A stretch of DNA of 64,000 bases. Source: Bacteroidales bacterium (GTDB lineage Bacteria; Bacteroidota; Bacteroidia; Bacteroidales; Bacteroidaceae). Positions within the stretch are counted from its first letter, which is position 1. Each line of letters opens with the position of its first letter. The position numbers and the translations under genes were made by a program. The stretch covers positions 26,217 to 90,216 of the forward strand of contig JAATGU010000049.1 of NCBI GenBank assembly GCA_015654535.1, in the 5' to 3' direction. A model generated the notes under the pieces. That model had not been told where the DNA came from. It saw only the letters and a program-made list of their open reading frames with translations, and did no database searches. This document shows positions 56,129 to 64,000 of this stretch, one piece after another.

Positions 56129-57265
56129 TTATTTCTTTACTGTGAATTTAAAAATGCAATGACTGTTATAGGTCTTACCCGGTTCCAGCACTGTCGAGGG
56201 CCAGTTTGCTTTGTTAGGACTATCGGGATAGTGTTGTGTTTCCAAACAAACAGAAGCTCGTTTATTATAAACAATACCTTTTTTGCCCTTTACACTTCCA
56301 TCCAGAAAATTGCCGGTATATACTTGAATGCCTGGTTCATTTGTATAAACCTCCAAGGTGATGCCACTTACCGGTGAATAGAGCCTAGCAGCCACCGATT
56401 TTATATTGTCTTTGGTGTTTAATACCCAGTTGTGATCGTATCCGTTCCCGTATTTTATTTGTATGAAATCTGTCTTATTTATATCTTTTCCTACTTCTTT
56501 AGGAGTTGTAAAATCCATAGGAGTGCCTTTTACCTGAAGCATTTCCCCGGTTGTCATAAAAGTACTGTCTACGGGAGTGTATTGGTCGGCATTAATATAG
56601 AGTATATGGTCGGTGGCTGGTTTGGAAGGATCTCCGGATAAGTTAAAGTAAGAGTGATTGGTCATATTGATGATCGTCTTTTTATCCGTAGTTGCTTCAT
56701 AGGTTATATCAAGTGCATTGTCATCGGTTAGTTTGTAAGTTACCTTAGCTACCACGTTTCCAGGGAAATTAGAATCTCCGTCGGGAGAGTTCATCACAAG
56801 TTCCAATGTAGAGTCATTTATTTTTTTGGCATCATACATTTGATATTGCCATCCTTGAGGCCCTCCATGCAGGCAGTGTCCAAAGTTGTTTATCGGTAGT
56901 TGAATAGTGTCTTCATCGAGCACAAACTTACCTTTGTTAATACGGTTGGCGTAGCGGCCGATCGAAGCTCCAAAATCACTTGGGGTATGAATGTAATTGA
57001 TTATGCTGTCGAAACCAAGCACCACATCCTGCATTTTTCCGTTTTTGTCGGGAACCATTATAGATACGATTCGTCCTCCGAAGTTAGTGATACAAACTTC
57101 CATCCCTGCTTTGTTTTTCAAGGTATACAGATTTGTCTGTTTTCCTTTTACTTTAGTCTGAAAATTGGTTGGATTTAATCCGGAAAGGGTTAACTCTTTT
57201 TGCTGACTGCTGCATGAGGTAAGTATACCTACCATTATACAGCAAATAAATAATAACTTCTTCAT
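56129..57265 (-). CDS. galM: aldose 1-epimerase, lipoprotein form
   Basis: Mutarotase of 378 residues with a lipoprotein signal (MVGILTSCSSQQ), so located in the envelope. The barrel shows GRYANRINKGKFVLDE, HCLHGGPQGWQYQ (catalytic His, about residue 123-135), NMTNHSYFNLSG (second His) and LETQHYPDSPNKANWPS with the catalytic Glu. It is the first gene of the arabinose operon, so it likely serves arabinose. A second, cytosolic galM copy starts the galactose operon. Confidence 0.93.
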   Translation of the reverse strand: MKKLLFICCIMVGILTSCSSQQKELTLSGLNPTNFQTKVKGKQTNLYTLKNKAGMEVCITNFGGRIVSIMVPDKNGKMQDVVLGFDSIINYIHTPSDFGASIGRYANRINKGKFVLDEDTIQLPINNFGHCLHGGPQGWQYQMYDAKKINDSTLELVMNSPDGDSNFPGNVVAKVTYKLTDDNALDITYEATTDKKTIINMTNHSYFNLSGDPSKPATDHILYINADQYTPVDSTFMTTGEMLQVKGTPMDFTTPKEVGKDINKTDFIQIKYGNGYDHNWVLNTKDNIKSVAARLYSPVSGITLEVYTNEPGIQVYTGNFLDGSVKGKKGIVYNKRASVCLETQHYPDSPNKANWPSTVLEPGKTYNSHCIFKFTVKK

Positions 57266-57310
57266 GTTTTTCAGTAATTAAGATATGTTTTAAAAATATT
57301 TTTTTATTTT

Positions 57311-57327
57311 GGTGTAAAAGTAACACT
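57311..57327. promoter_or_regulatory. candidate AraR-type operator upstream of galM-araR-araDAB
   Basis: GGTGTAAAAGTAACACT contains GTGT-N7-ACAC and matches 13 of 18 positions with a motif in the galM/GH31 divergent region (61173-61189), if one more base is counted. It lies about 45 bases upstream of the operon start. A nearby inverted repeat CACTTATA-GA-TATAGGTG (57324-57341) overlaps it. The identity as AraR site is an inference. Confidence 0.5.
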
Positions 57328-57424
57328 TATAGATATAGGTGCTCCTTTTTTCTATATGTTATTGAACATAAATCAGATAGAAAGTGTCCATAAAACACTT
57401 ATTTAACGTTTCTGGAATAAAAAA

Positions 57425-57451
57425 TGCGGTGCTCCGAAATCGGATACCGCA
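57425..57451 (-). terminator. terminator of the galactose operon
   Basis: On the minus strand TGCGGTATCCGA and TCGGAGCACCGCA pair around a TT loop, followed by six T, 28 bases after galK. Confidence 0.85.
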
Positions 57452-57479
57452 CTTTTTTATAAAAAGAATAGAGTTCTAT

Positions 57480-58631
57480 TTAAGCTAACTTACGAGAGCC
57501 ATCACTGATCACCACATCATAAACTTTTGGAGTTTTGCCGAATTTTGCTTTGAAGGATTCAACTGCATCTTTAACAAAAGCATCATAAAGTTCATCTTTT
57601 ACTAAATTGATAGTGCACCCACCGAATCCACCACCCATCACGCGTGAACCGGTTACACCATTTTTCTTAGCGCAGTCGTTAAGGAAATCTAATTCTTCGC
57701 AGCTTACTTCATATAGTTTACTCATACCATGATGAGTGCCATACATCTTTTCACCTACAGTTTCGTAATCTCCTTTTTCAAGTGCGTCGCAAACTTCCAA
57801 TACACGTTGTATTTCTTCAATCACATACTCAGCACGCATAAAATCTTCTTCGCTTACCACACTTTTAACGTCGTAAAGCATAGACATGGTGGCATCACGA
57901 AGGAATTGAACTTCAGAATGGTTCTTTTGAATGGCAGCCACTACTTTTTCACAAGATTGACGACGCTTGTTATAAGCTGATGAAGCCAATTCGTGCTTTA
58001 CAACTGAATCTAGTAATACTAATTTGTATCCTTTGGGATTGAATGGATAGTACTTGTATTCTAAAGAACGGCAATCCAAGCGGATTAAACTGCCTGCTTT
58101 GCCAAAGACAGAAGCAAACTGATCCATAATACCACAGTTTACTCCGCAGTAGTTATGTTCTGTAGCCTGACCAATCTTAGCCAACTCAAACTTATCGATA
58201 TTACAATCGAACAGATCGTTCAGCGCAAAAGCATAGGTGCTTTCCAATGCAGCGGATGAAGACATTCCTGCGCCCAGAGGCACATCGCCTGAAAAGACGG
58301 TGTCAAAGCCATGAATTTTTGCTCCTCTTTTAATCATTTCACGGCATACACCAAAAATGTATCTTGCCCAGCTGGCTTTGGGAGCATCTTCTTCGTTCAA
58401 TCCGAATTCAACGAAATCTTTTAAATCAATGGAGTAAGCCTTTACTATATCTGTTCCGTTGAGTTTTATTTCAGCAACCATTCCTTTATCGATGGCTCCC
58501 GGAAAAACAAATCCTCCATTATAGTCTGTATGTTCTCCAATAAGATTAATACGTCCAGGAGACGCATATACAGAGCCTATAGCTCCGTTAAAGTGCTTTT
58601 TAAAGCGACTTCTTACATATTCTATATCCAT
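57480..58631 (-). CDS. galK: galactokinase
   Basis: Phosphorylates alpha-D-galactose at C1; first Leloir enzyme. The 383-residue GHMP kinase has the signature GRINLIGEHTDYNGGFVFPGAID (about residues 26-48), the ATP-binding loop PLGAGMSSSAALE and the C-terminal GSRVMGGGFGGCTINLV. Last gene of the galM, MFS, galK operon, with a strong terminator behind. Confidence 0.96.
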   Translation of the reverse strand: MDIEYVRSRFKKHFNGAIGSVYASPGRINLIGEHTDYNGGFVFPGAIDKGMVAEIKLNGTDIVKAYSIDLKDFVEFGLNEEDAPKASWARYIFGVCREMIKRGAKIHGFDTVFSGDVPLGAGMSSSAALESTYAFALNDLFDCNIDKFELAKIGQATEHNYCGVNCGIMDQFASVFGKAGSLIRLDCRSLEYKYYPFNPKGYKLVLLDSVVKHELASSAYNKRRQSCEKVVAAIQKNHSEVQFLRDATMSMLYDVKSVVSEEDFMRAEYVIEEIQRVLEVCDALEKGDYETVGEKMYGTHHGMSKLYEVSCEELDFLNDCAKKNGVTGSRVMGGGFGGCTINLVKDELYDAFVKDAVESFKAKFGKTPKVYDVVISDGSRKLA

Positions 58632-58646
58632 AGTATAAATAATTTA

Positions 58647-59963
58647 TTATTCTGCTGATTGTTTAACTTTAGATCCTAGTAATGCATAATAGAGGATAAA
58701 TAATTCTCCTAAAATAACGACGAACCATGTCCATCTCCATCCTCCCAAAGCATCGGCAAGCATACCTTGTAAAAGGGGAATAATAGCTCCACCAACCACA
58801 CCAATCATAAAGACACCGGATGCGATAGAAGTGTATTTCCCAAGTTTATCCACTGATAAGGTAAAGATAGCTCCCCACATTACAGAGTGGAATAAACCTA
58901 CGGCGACTAATAACCAAGGATTATCGGTCATGATGGATAAAATTGTGAAACAGGCTGCTAAAATAGAAGTTAGTGTAAGTTGAGTACGTGGAGACACGCT
59001 GCTTAATGAACTGGAAACCAAACGACCAACGAGCATACCTCCCCAATACAATGTTGCCATTAAGGCGGGTATTGCGAAATTAATTCCAAAAACAGTGACA
59101 GAATTCATTCCGAAGAAAGAAAGTCCACCTAGCTTTGTCTGTGCTTCGAGTGCATAAAGATTAATGTTTGCACCAATTGCTACTTCAACCCCTACATAGA
59201 AGAAGATAGCAATAACGCCCAATGTTAGATGACTGAATGACCATATGCTCTTTTCCAGTTTTTCTCCTACTTCAGTTTTTGTTCCTTTGATATCGGGTAA
59301 GGAAAGTCTGGTAAGAAGAATCACAATAACAGCAATGATTACCATCAATGCCAAAAATGGGATCATTAACTGGCTTGGCTTTACTTCTTCCATTGATAAA
59401 CCACCAAATACGATACCTGTAACAAAGAATGGTGCGAAGGTCGTACCAATAGAATTAGATGAACCTCCAATATTTAAACGTTGAACGGCTTGTGTCCCTT
59501 TTACGTAGCAAGCTGTTAAATAGGGGTTGATAACTACTTGCAGGATTGTTGCGGCAGAACCTACTACAAATGAACCCAATAAGAATATAAAATATCCTAA
59601 AGGAATGGTTGCAGAAGCGATTTGCACGCTAGAACCCGGAAATTGGACAGTATACCAAGATGAAGAGAAAAAGATTCCCAGACCTATAATCATCACTAAT
59701 AAAGCTCGGACCAATGTTCCTTTATATCCGTACTTGGTAACCCAAGATGAGCCGATTCCTCCTGTGAGTGGATATGCTAAAAACCACGAAAAAGAGATGA
59801 GAGTAGTAAATGTATTTTTTAAATCTCCTGCACCACTTAAAAATGCGGCCTTTAATGGTCCTTGAAACTGACCGTTTGCTGTCGTTAAAAATCCGACAAT
59901 GAAAAATAAGAAGACCAGTGTAATAAATGGTCCCAGATAGCTTTGTTGCTCTTTTTGAGTCAT
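58647..59963 (-). CDS. MFS glucose/galactose-type sugar transporter
   Basis: Inner-membrane sugar:H+ or Na+ symporter of 438 residues with about 12 membrane segments, resembling the FHS family (FucP/GluP). FLTTANGQFQGPLKAAFLSGAG in helix 1-2, VVINPYLTACYVKGTQAVQRLNIGGSSNSIGTTFAPFFV (about residues 143-181) and YWGGMLVGRLVSS are family features. It is between galM and galK, so D-galactose is the likely substrate. Confidence 0.88.
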   Translation of the reverse strand: MTQKEQQSYLGPFITLVFLFFIVGFLTTANGQFQGPLKAAFLSGAGDLKNTFTTLISFSWFLAYPLTGGIGSSWVTKYGYKGTLVRALLVMIIGLGIFFSSSWYTVQFPGSSVQIASATIPLGYFIFLLGSFVVGSAATILQVVINPYLTACYVKGTQAVQRLNIGGSSNSIGTTFAPFFVTGIVFGGLSMEEVKPSQLMIPFLALMVIIAVIVILLTRLSLPDIKGTKTEVGEKLEKSIWSFSHLTLGVIAIFFYVGVEVAIGANINLYALEAQTKLGGLSFFGMNSVTVFGINFAIPALMATLYWGGMLVGRLVSSSLSSVSPRTQLTLTSILAACFTILSIMTDNPWLLVAVGLFHSVMWGAIFTLSVDKLGKYTSIASGVFMIGVVGGAIIPLLQGMLADALGGWRWTWFVVILGELFILYYALLGSKVKQSAE

Positions 59964-60011
59964 GGCATTAAGTTTAAATTATTTGTTATAAATTAGGTTT
60001 GTTAGAGTGAA

Positions 60012-61106
60012 TTATTTTTCTACTCCGAATTTGTAAATAGTAACTTGTTTATATTCTTCTCCCGGATGTAAAACAGCAGATGGAAAATGAGGATTATTGG
60101 GAGTATCGGGGAAGTGCTGAGCTTCAAAGCATATTGCACTTCTGGCGGGGAATGTTGCTCCGTGAGCCCCGCTAAAACCATTGAGCCAGTTACCGGTATA
60201 AAGTTGTACGCCCGGTTCGGTAGTGTAAACCTCCATAAAGCGTCCGCTAAGGGGCTCTATACATTTGGCGGCAAAGCTTAGCTGACCTACTTCTTTCTTA
60301 TTCAACACAAAGCAATGATCGTATCCTGCTCCGTTCGCAATTTGTTGATGATTGTCATTAATGCGTTCACCAACCGTATGAGGAGTTCTGAAGTCCAGCG
60401 GTGTACCTTCTACTTTGGCTATTTCACCAAAAGGAATACATACATCGTCTATGGGTGTGTAGAGATCCGCGTTAATGGTCAGGATGTTATTAAGAACGGT
60501 AGGGGTGGGATTGGCAATGCCTGCGAGATTGAAGAAACCGTGATTGGTGAGATTTACAATGGTTGTTTTACTGGTAATCGCTTTGTAAGTGATCAAAAAC
60601 TCATTGGCATCATTGATGGAATAAGTCATCAGTACATCCAGTTTACCGGGAAATCCTTCCTCACCATCTTGTGCGGTATATCTCAGTTCCAGTGAGTGTT
60701 CGCCAATTTGCTTGGCATCCCATACCACCGCATGAAATCCCTTTGGCCCTCCATGTAGGGAATTGGGACCATTGTTTGTGGCAAGTGTATATTCTATGCC
60801 GCATAACGTAAATTTACCTTTGGCAATTCTGTTGTCATATCGTCCGATGGAAGTGCTCAGAAAAGGTTCAGGGCTATTTATTACCTTATCTATACTGTCG
60901 TGTCCCAGAATAATATTCCCATATTTCCCGTTTTTGTCAGGAGCCATGATGGCAAGTATTGCTGCGCCATAATTGGTGACTGCTATTTCTATACCATGGT
61001 TATTCTTTATAAAAAATAAATCGGTTGCTTTACCGTTTACTGTTTTTTGAAAGTCTTCAGGCTTTAGCCCAGATAGGTTCTTATTAGCAATTGGAGTGTT
61101 TATCAT
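60012..61106 (-). CDS. galM: aldose 1-epimerase
   Basis: Cytosolic mutarotase of 364 residues, without signal peptide (MINTPIANKNLSGLKPEDFQ). Catalytic residues are within SLHGGPKGFHAVVWDAKQ, VNLTNHGFFNLAG and CFEAQHFPDTPNNPHFPSAV. It converts beta- to alpha-D-galactose for galK. First gene of the galactose operon, 48 bases before the sugar MFS gene, divergent from the GH31 gene. Confidence 0.94.
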   Translation of the reverse strand: MINTPIANKNLSGLKPEDFQKTVNGKATDLFFIKNNHGIEIAVTNYGAAILAIMAPDKNGKYGNIILGHDSIDKVINSPEPFLSTSIGRYDNRIAKGKFTLCGIEYTLATNNGPNSLHGGPKGFHAVVWDAKQIGEHSLELRYTAQDGEEGFPGKLDVLMTYSINDANEFLITYKAITSKTTIVNLTNHGFFNLAGIANPTPTVLNNILTINADLYTPIDDVCIPFGEIAKVEGTPLDFRTPHTVGERINDNHQQIANGAGYDHCFVLNKKEVGQLSFAAKCIEPLSGRFMEVYTTEPGVQLYTGNWLNGFSGAHGATFPARSAICFEAQHFPDTPNNPHFPSAVLHPGEEYKQVTIYKFGVEK

Positions 61107-61172
61107 GTTTGATCTGTTATTAAGTATTTCCTTGCAAATAAAGTCAAATTCTTTGGTATGCCCAAATAAATT

Positions 61173-61189
61173 AGTGTAAAACTGATACT
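61173..61189. promoter_or_regulatory. candidate operator shared by the galactose operon and GH31 gene
   Basis: AGTGTAAAACTGATACT, inside a wider TTAG...CTAA inverted repeat (61171-61193), resembles the motif upstream of the arabinose operon. It lies in the 263-base divergent gap, 66 bases from galM and about 180 from GH31. The remainder of the gap shows no gene. Confidence 0.45.
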
Positions 61190-61369
61190 CTAATTAAGAA
61201 AGTTTAGCCCTTTGTCGGTCTATGTAACAAATAGTACCCCATGAAGAAACAAACGGGCACCCTATACTATCAAAAAGCATACGCTAAGAAAACAAACGCA
61301 TAAGTTCTGTTTGCTTTAAATATAGTAATTTTACAGCATTGAATAGAAATAATAAAAAATAAGTAAACG

Positions 61370-64000
61370 ATGAGAAACGTATCTCTTTATTTGTTAACTG
61401 TAATACTGTTTATGTCTTGCGCAAGGCCGGGATATGATAAAACCGTGGATGGGGTTATTGTAAAATTGAAGCAAGAACGGCACTCTGATGTCAGACTAGT
61501 GAGATTACAAGTGATGAACGACAAAACGATCCATGTTTCCGCTACTCCCGAGGATAAATTTTCAGAAGATAAAAGCTTGATTATTGTCCCTGAAAAAGGT
61601 AAAACGCCTTTTTTTTCTGTAAAGACGAAAAAGGATATGGTGCTACTTTCCACCGATTCTTTAAAAGCTTTTGTTAGTCTGACAACTGGCGAAGTGACTT
61701 TCACAGATGAGAAAGGGAACTCTATTCTGAGAGAAAATAAAGGTGGAGGTAAATCTTTCACTCCCATAGAAGTGGAGGGGACAAAGGGATACAGCATCCG
61801 TCAGGTTTTTGAATCTCCCGATGATGAAGCTTTCTATGGATTGGGGCAGCATCAGGCTGATGAGTTTAATTATAAAGGCAAGAATGAATCGCTTTTTCAA
61901 TATAATACGAAAGTTTCTATTCCTTTTGTTCTTTCAAACAAAAACTATGGCATTTTATGGGATAACTACTCTTTAAGTAAGTTCGGTGATAACCGCGATT
62001 ACGGACAGTTGAATCAGTTTAAACTTTATGATGTCAATGGCAAGGAAGGCGGTCTGACCGCTACATATGTTCCTAATTCAAGAAGCGGACTGCAAACATT
62101 GACTCGTACGGAATCCATTATTGATTATGAGGATATAAAGACGATTAAAAATTTACCGGCTAATTTTCCGTTTAATGGCGCTAATGTAACTTACTCTGGT
62201 GAGTTGGAAGCCGATCAGAGTGGCGTTTATCGTTTCTGGCTATATTATGCCGGTTATACGAAAGTGTTTATTAATAATGTAGAAGTAGTACAGGAACGCT
62301 GGCGTACTGCCTGGAATCCGAATAACTATAAGTTTACGGTCCGGCTCGAAAAAGGCAAGCGTGTTCCTGTTCGTATAGAATGGAAACCGGATGGAGGGAT
62401 TTCTTACTTAGCTTTACGGGCTTTGAGTCCGGTGGCAGATAGCGAACAAAATAAATTGGCTCTTTCTAGTGAAATGGGAGATGAGATCAATTACTATTTT
62501 ATAAAAGGTAAAAATATGGATGAGGTAATCAGCGGTTACCGTTCACTCACGGGTAAGTCACCCATTATGCCCAAGTGGGCGATGGGGTACTGGCAAAGTC
62601 GTGAACGTTATAAAACACAGGATGAATTGTTGGGCGTATTGAAAGAGTTCCGCAAACGGCAGATTCCTATTGATAACATTGTGCTCGACTGGAATTATTG
62701 GCCGGAAGATGCATGGGGAAGCCATGGCTTTGACAGTAGTCGCTTTCCGAACCCAACGGCTATGGTGGATTCGGTGCATCGGTTAAATGCAAAGATTATG
62801 ATTTCCGTTTGGCCCAAGTTCTATATCACCACGGAAAATTTTAAAGCATTCGACAGAAAGGGATGGATGTACCGGCAAGCGGTTAAGGATAGTATCCGTG
62901 ACTGGGTGGGTGAAGGATATATAGGTTCTTTTTATGATGCCTATTCCGATGGGGCACGGAAGCTTTTCTGGAAACAAATGCAAGATAGTTTATATACCAA
63001 AGGTTTTGATGCCTGGTGGATGGATGCTTCGGAGCCGAATGTACGGGATTGTACGGACATGGAATACCGGAAGAAACTGTGTGGACCAACGGCTTTGGGC
63101 CCTTCTACTAAATATTTTAATGCGTATGCGTTGATGAATGCCGAGGCCATCTATGACGGACAGCGGGGAGCAGACCCTGATAAACGAGTGTTTCTGCTTA
63201 CCCGTTCCGGATTTGCAGGATTGCAACGCTATTCCACTGCTACCTGGAGTGGAGATATTGCTACCCGATGGGAGGATATGAAGGCACAAATCTCTGCCGG
63301 ACTCAATTTTGCGATGGCGGGGGTGCCTTATTGGACCATGGATATTGGCGGATTCTGTGTAGAAAAAAGGTATGAAACCGGACAACGCTTGTTTGACAAG
63401 ACTGGTCAGGAGAATGCCGATCTCAGGGAATGGCGGGAACTTAACACCCGCTGGTATCAGTTTGGTGCGTTTGCTCCTTTATTCCGTGCACACGGTCAGT
63501 TTCCTTTCCGCGAAGTCTATAATATAGCTCCCGAGGATCACCCCGCTTATCAGTCCATAGTCTATTATACCAAGTTGCGTTATAGCTTGATGCCGTATAT
63601 CTATTCATTGGCAGGAATGACTTATTTCAATGATTACACCATTATGCGTGCTTTGGTAATGGATTTTGAAAAAGATACGCAAGTGAACGATATAGGAGAC
63701 CAATATATGTTTGGCCCTGCCCTTATGGTATGCCCGGTATATAAATACGAAGATCGTTCACGAAACGTTTATTTCCCTGCTACTACCGGTTGGTATGATT
63801 TCTACACCGGGAAATGGATTAGCGGCGGACAAACGCAGAAAGTAGACGCACCTTATAAGCAAATGCCGCTTTATGTCCGTGAGGGAGCAATCATTCCTTA
63901 TGGCCCCGATATTCAGTATACGAATGAAAAACAAGCTGATCGAATTACTCTATATGTATACGGTGGAAAAAACGGTTCTTTTACTTTGTATGAAGACGAG
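61370..64000 (+). CDS. GH31 alpha-xylosidase-like glycoside hydrolase with inserted PA14 domain; 3' end outside window
   Basis: Absent from the ORF track because it runs off the edge: 877 codons are open from the ATG at 61370. A lipoprotein signal (LTVILFMSCARPG) opens it; a GH31 N-terminal sandwich follows (about 25-230), a PA14-like insert (about 235-360, VTYSGELEADQSGVYRFWLYYAGYTKVFINN), then the barrel with IDNIVLDWNYW, nucleophile WWMDASEPN, acid/base RYSTATWSGDIATRW and FGAFAPLFRAHGQ. The PA14 insert is characteristic of Bacteroides and Cellvibrio alpha-xylosidases that act on xyloglucan oligosaccharides. Substrate is inferred; alpha-glucosidase activity remains possible. Confidence 0.9.
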   Translation, partial: MRNVSLYLLTVILFMSCARPGYDKTVDGVIVKLKQERHSDVRLVRLQVMNDKTIHVSATPEDKFSEDKSLIIVPEKGKTPFFSVKTKKDMVLLSTDSLKAFVSLTTGEVTFTDEKGNSILRENKGGGKSFTPIEVEGTKGYSIRQVFESPDDEAFYGLGQHQADEFNYKGKNESLFQYNTKVSIPFVLSNKNYGILWDNYSLSKFGDNRDYGQLNQFKLYDVNGKEGGLTATYVPNSRSGLQTLTRTESIIDYEDIKTIKNLPANFPFNGANVTYSGELEADQSGVYRFWLYYAGYTKVFINNVEVVQERWRTAWNPNNYKFTVRLEKGKRVPVRIEWKPDGGISYLALRALSPVADSEQNKLALSSEMGDEINYYFIKGKNMDEVISGYRSLTGKSPIMPKWAMGYWQSRERYKTQDELLGVLKEFRKRQIPIDNIVLDWNYWPEDAWGSHGFDSSRFPNPTAMVDSVHRLNAKIMISVWPKFYITTENFKAFDRKGWMYRQAVKDSIRDWVGEGYIGSFYDAYSDGARKLFWKQMQDSLYTKGFDAWWMDASEPNVRDCTDMEYRKKLCGPTALGPSTKYFNAYALMNAEAIYDGQRGADPDKRVFLLTRSGFAGLQRYSTATWSGDIATRWEDMKAQISAGLNFAMAGVPYWTMDIGGFCVEKRYETGQRLFDKTGQENADLREWRELNTRWYQFGAFAPLFRAHGQFPFREVYNIAPEDHPAYQSIVYYTKLRYSLMPYIYSLAGMTYFNDYTIMRALVMDFEKDTQVNDIGDQYMFGPALMVCPVYKYEDRSRNVYFPATTGWYDFYTGKWISGGQTQKVDAPYKQMPLYVREGAIIPYGPDIQYTNEKQADRITLYVYGGKNGSFTLYEDE

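Overview
The window looks like a chromosomal segment of a gut-type Bacteroidota, most likely the genus Bacteroides. The evidence is the TAnnTTTG promoter boxes upstream of many genes, a TonB receptor with an N-terminal CarboxypepD_reg-like domain, SusA-like GH13, GH28, GH31 and CE1 enzymes, gldF/gldG, a Na+-pumping methylmalonyl-CoA decarboxylase operon (succinate to propionate), and an L-arabinose operon with a Nudix-type AraR. I cannot name the species. I saw no rRNA, tRNA or CRISPR array.

Layout. 1-1616: a secreted SusA-like GH13 amylase gene broken by one in-frame TAA, running off the left edge. 1791-6345: five-gene operon mce, mmdA, LTD-OadG fusion, biotin carrier, beta subunit. 6464-8875: TonB-dependent receptor. 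8942-12421: FemAB/GNAT-like protein, then a divergent operon of nitroreductase, DUF2520 protein, KdsC-like phosphatase and Maf. 12620-17729: TolC, permease, HlyD and ATPase efflux genes with a divergent AraC regulator. 17894-18480: a 76-aa orphan ORF and a structured non-coding stretch. 18497-20713: large TPR protein.

21038 to about 30083 is an accessory island: an IS1595-family element whose right end supplies the start codon of an AraC gene, then a mosaic of intact genes (F420-type NADP oxidoreductase, Bcr/CflA MFS pump, aldo-keto reductase, SDR, second AraC) mixed with broken ones (SnoaL-like, DUF3861-like, cytidylate-kinase-like, rteC). Two gene spacers in it form long imperfect hairpins. 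The rteC remnant points to decayed conjugative-transposon DNA. The island ends abruptly in the 3' end of a chromosomal substrate-binding lipoprotein gene.

30084-49625: housekeeping block with pgk, nth, an MFS carrier, pheS, a 2-oxoacid:ferredoxin oxidoreductase operon containing a small membrane-protein gene, a CE1 esterase broken by an in-frame TAG, a GH28 pectinase-like enzyme, gldG/gldF, a DUF3352-like protein, a 119-nt extended hairpin, a YiiX-like peptidase, rpiB and transketolase. 49822-57265: arabinose operon galM, araR, araD, araA, araB, symporter. 57480-61106: galactose operon galM, sugar MFS, galK. 61370-64000: PA14-containing GH31 alpha-xylosidase-like gene running off the right edge.

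How it fits together: polysaccharide-degrading enzymes at both ends and in the middle release arabinose, galactose, xylose and uronic acids. The arabinose and galactose operons, transketolase and RpiB carry these sugars into central metabolism. Ferredoxin-linked oxidoreductases and the Na+-pumping decarboxylase serve fermentation to propionate. A shared palindrome-like motif upstream of the arabinose operon and between the galactose operon and GH31 gene suggests common control, possibly by AraR.
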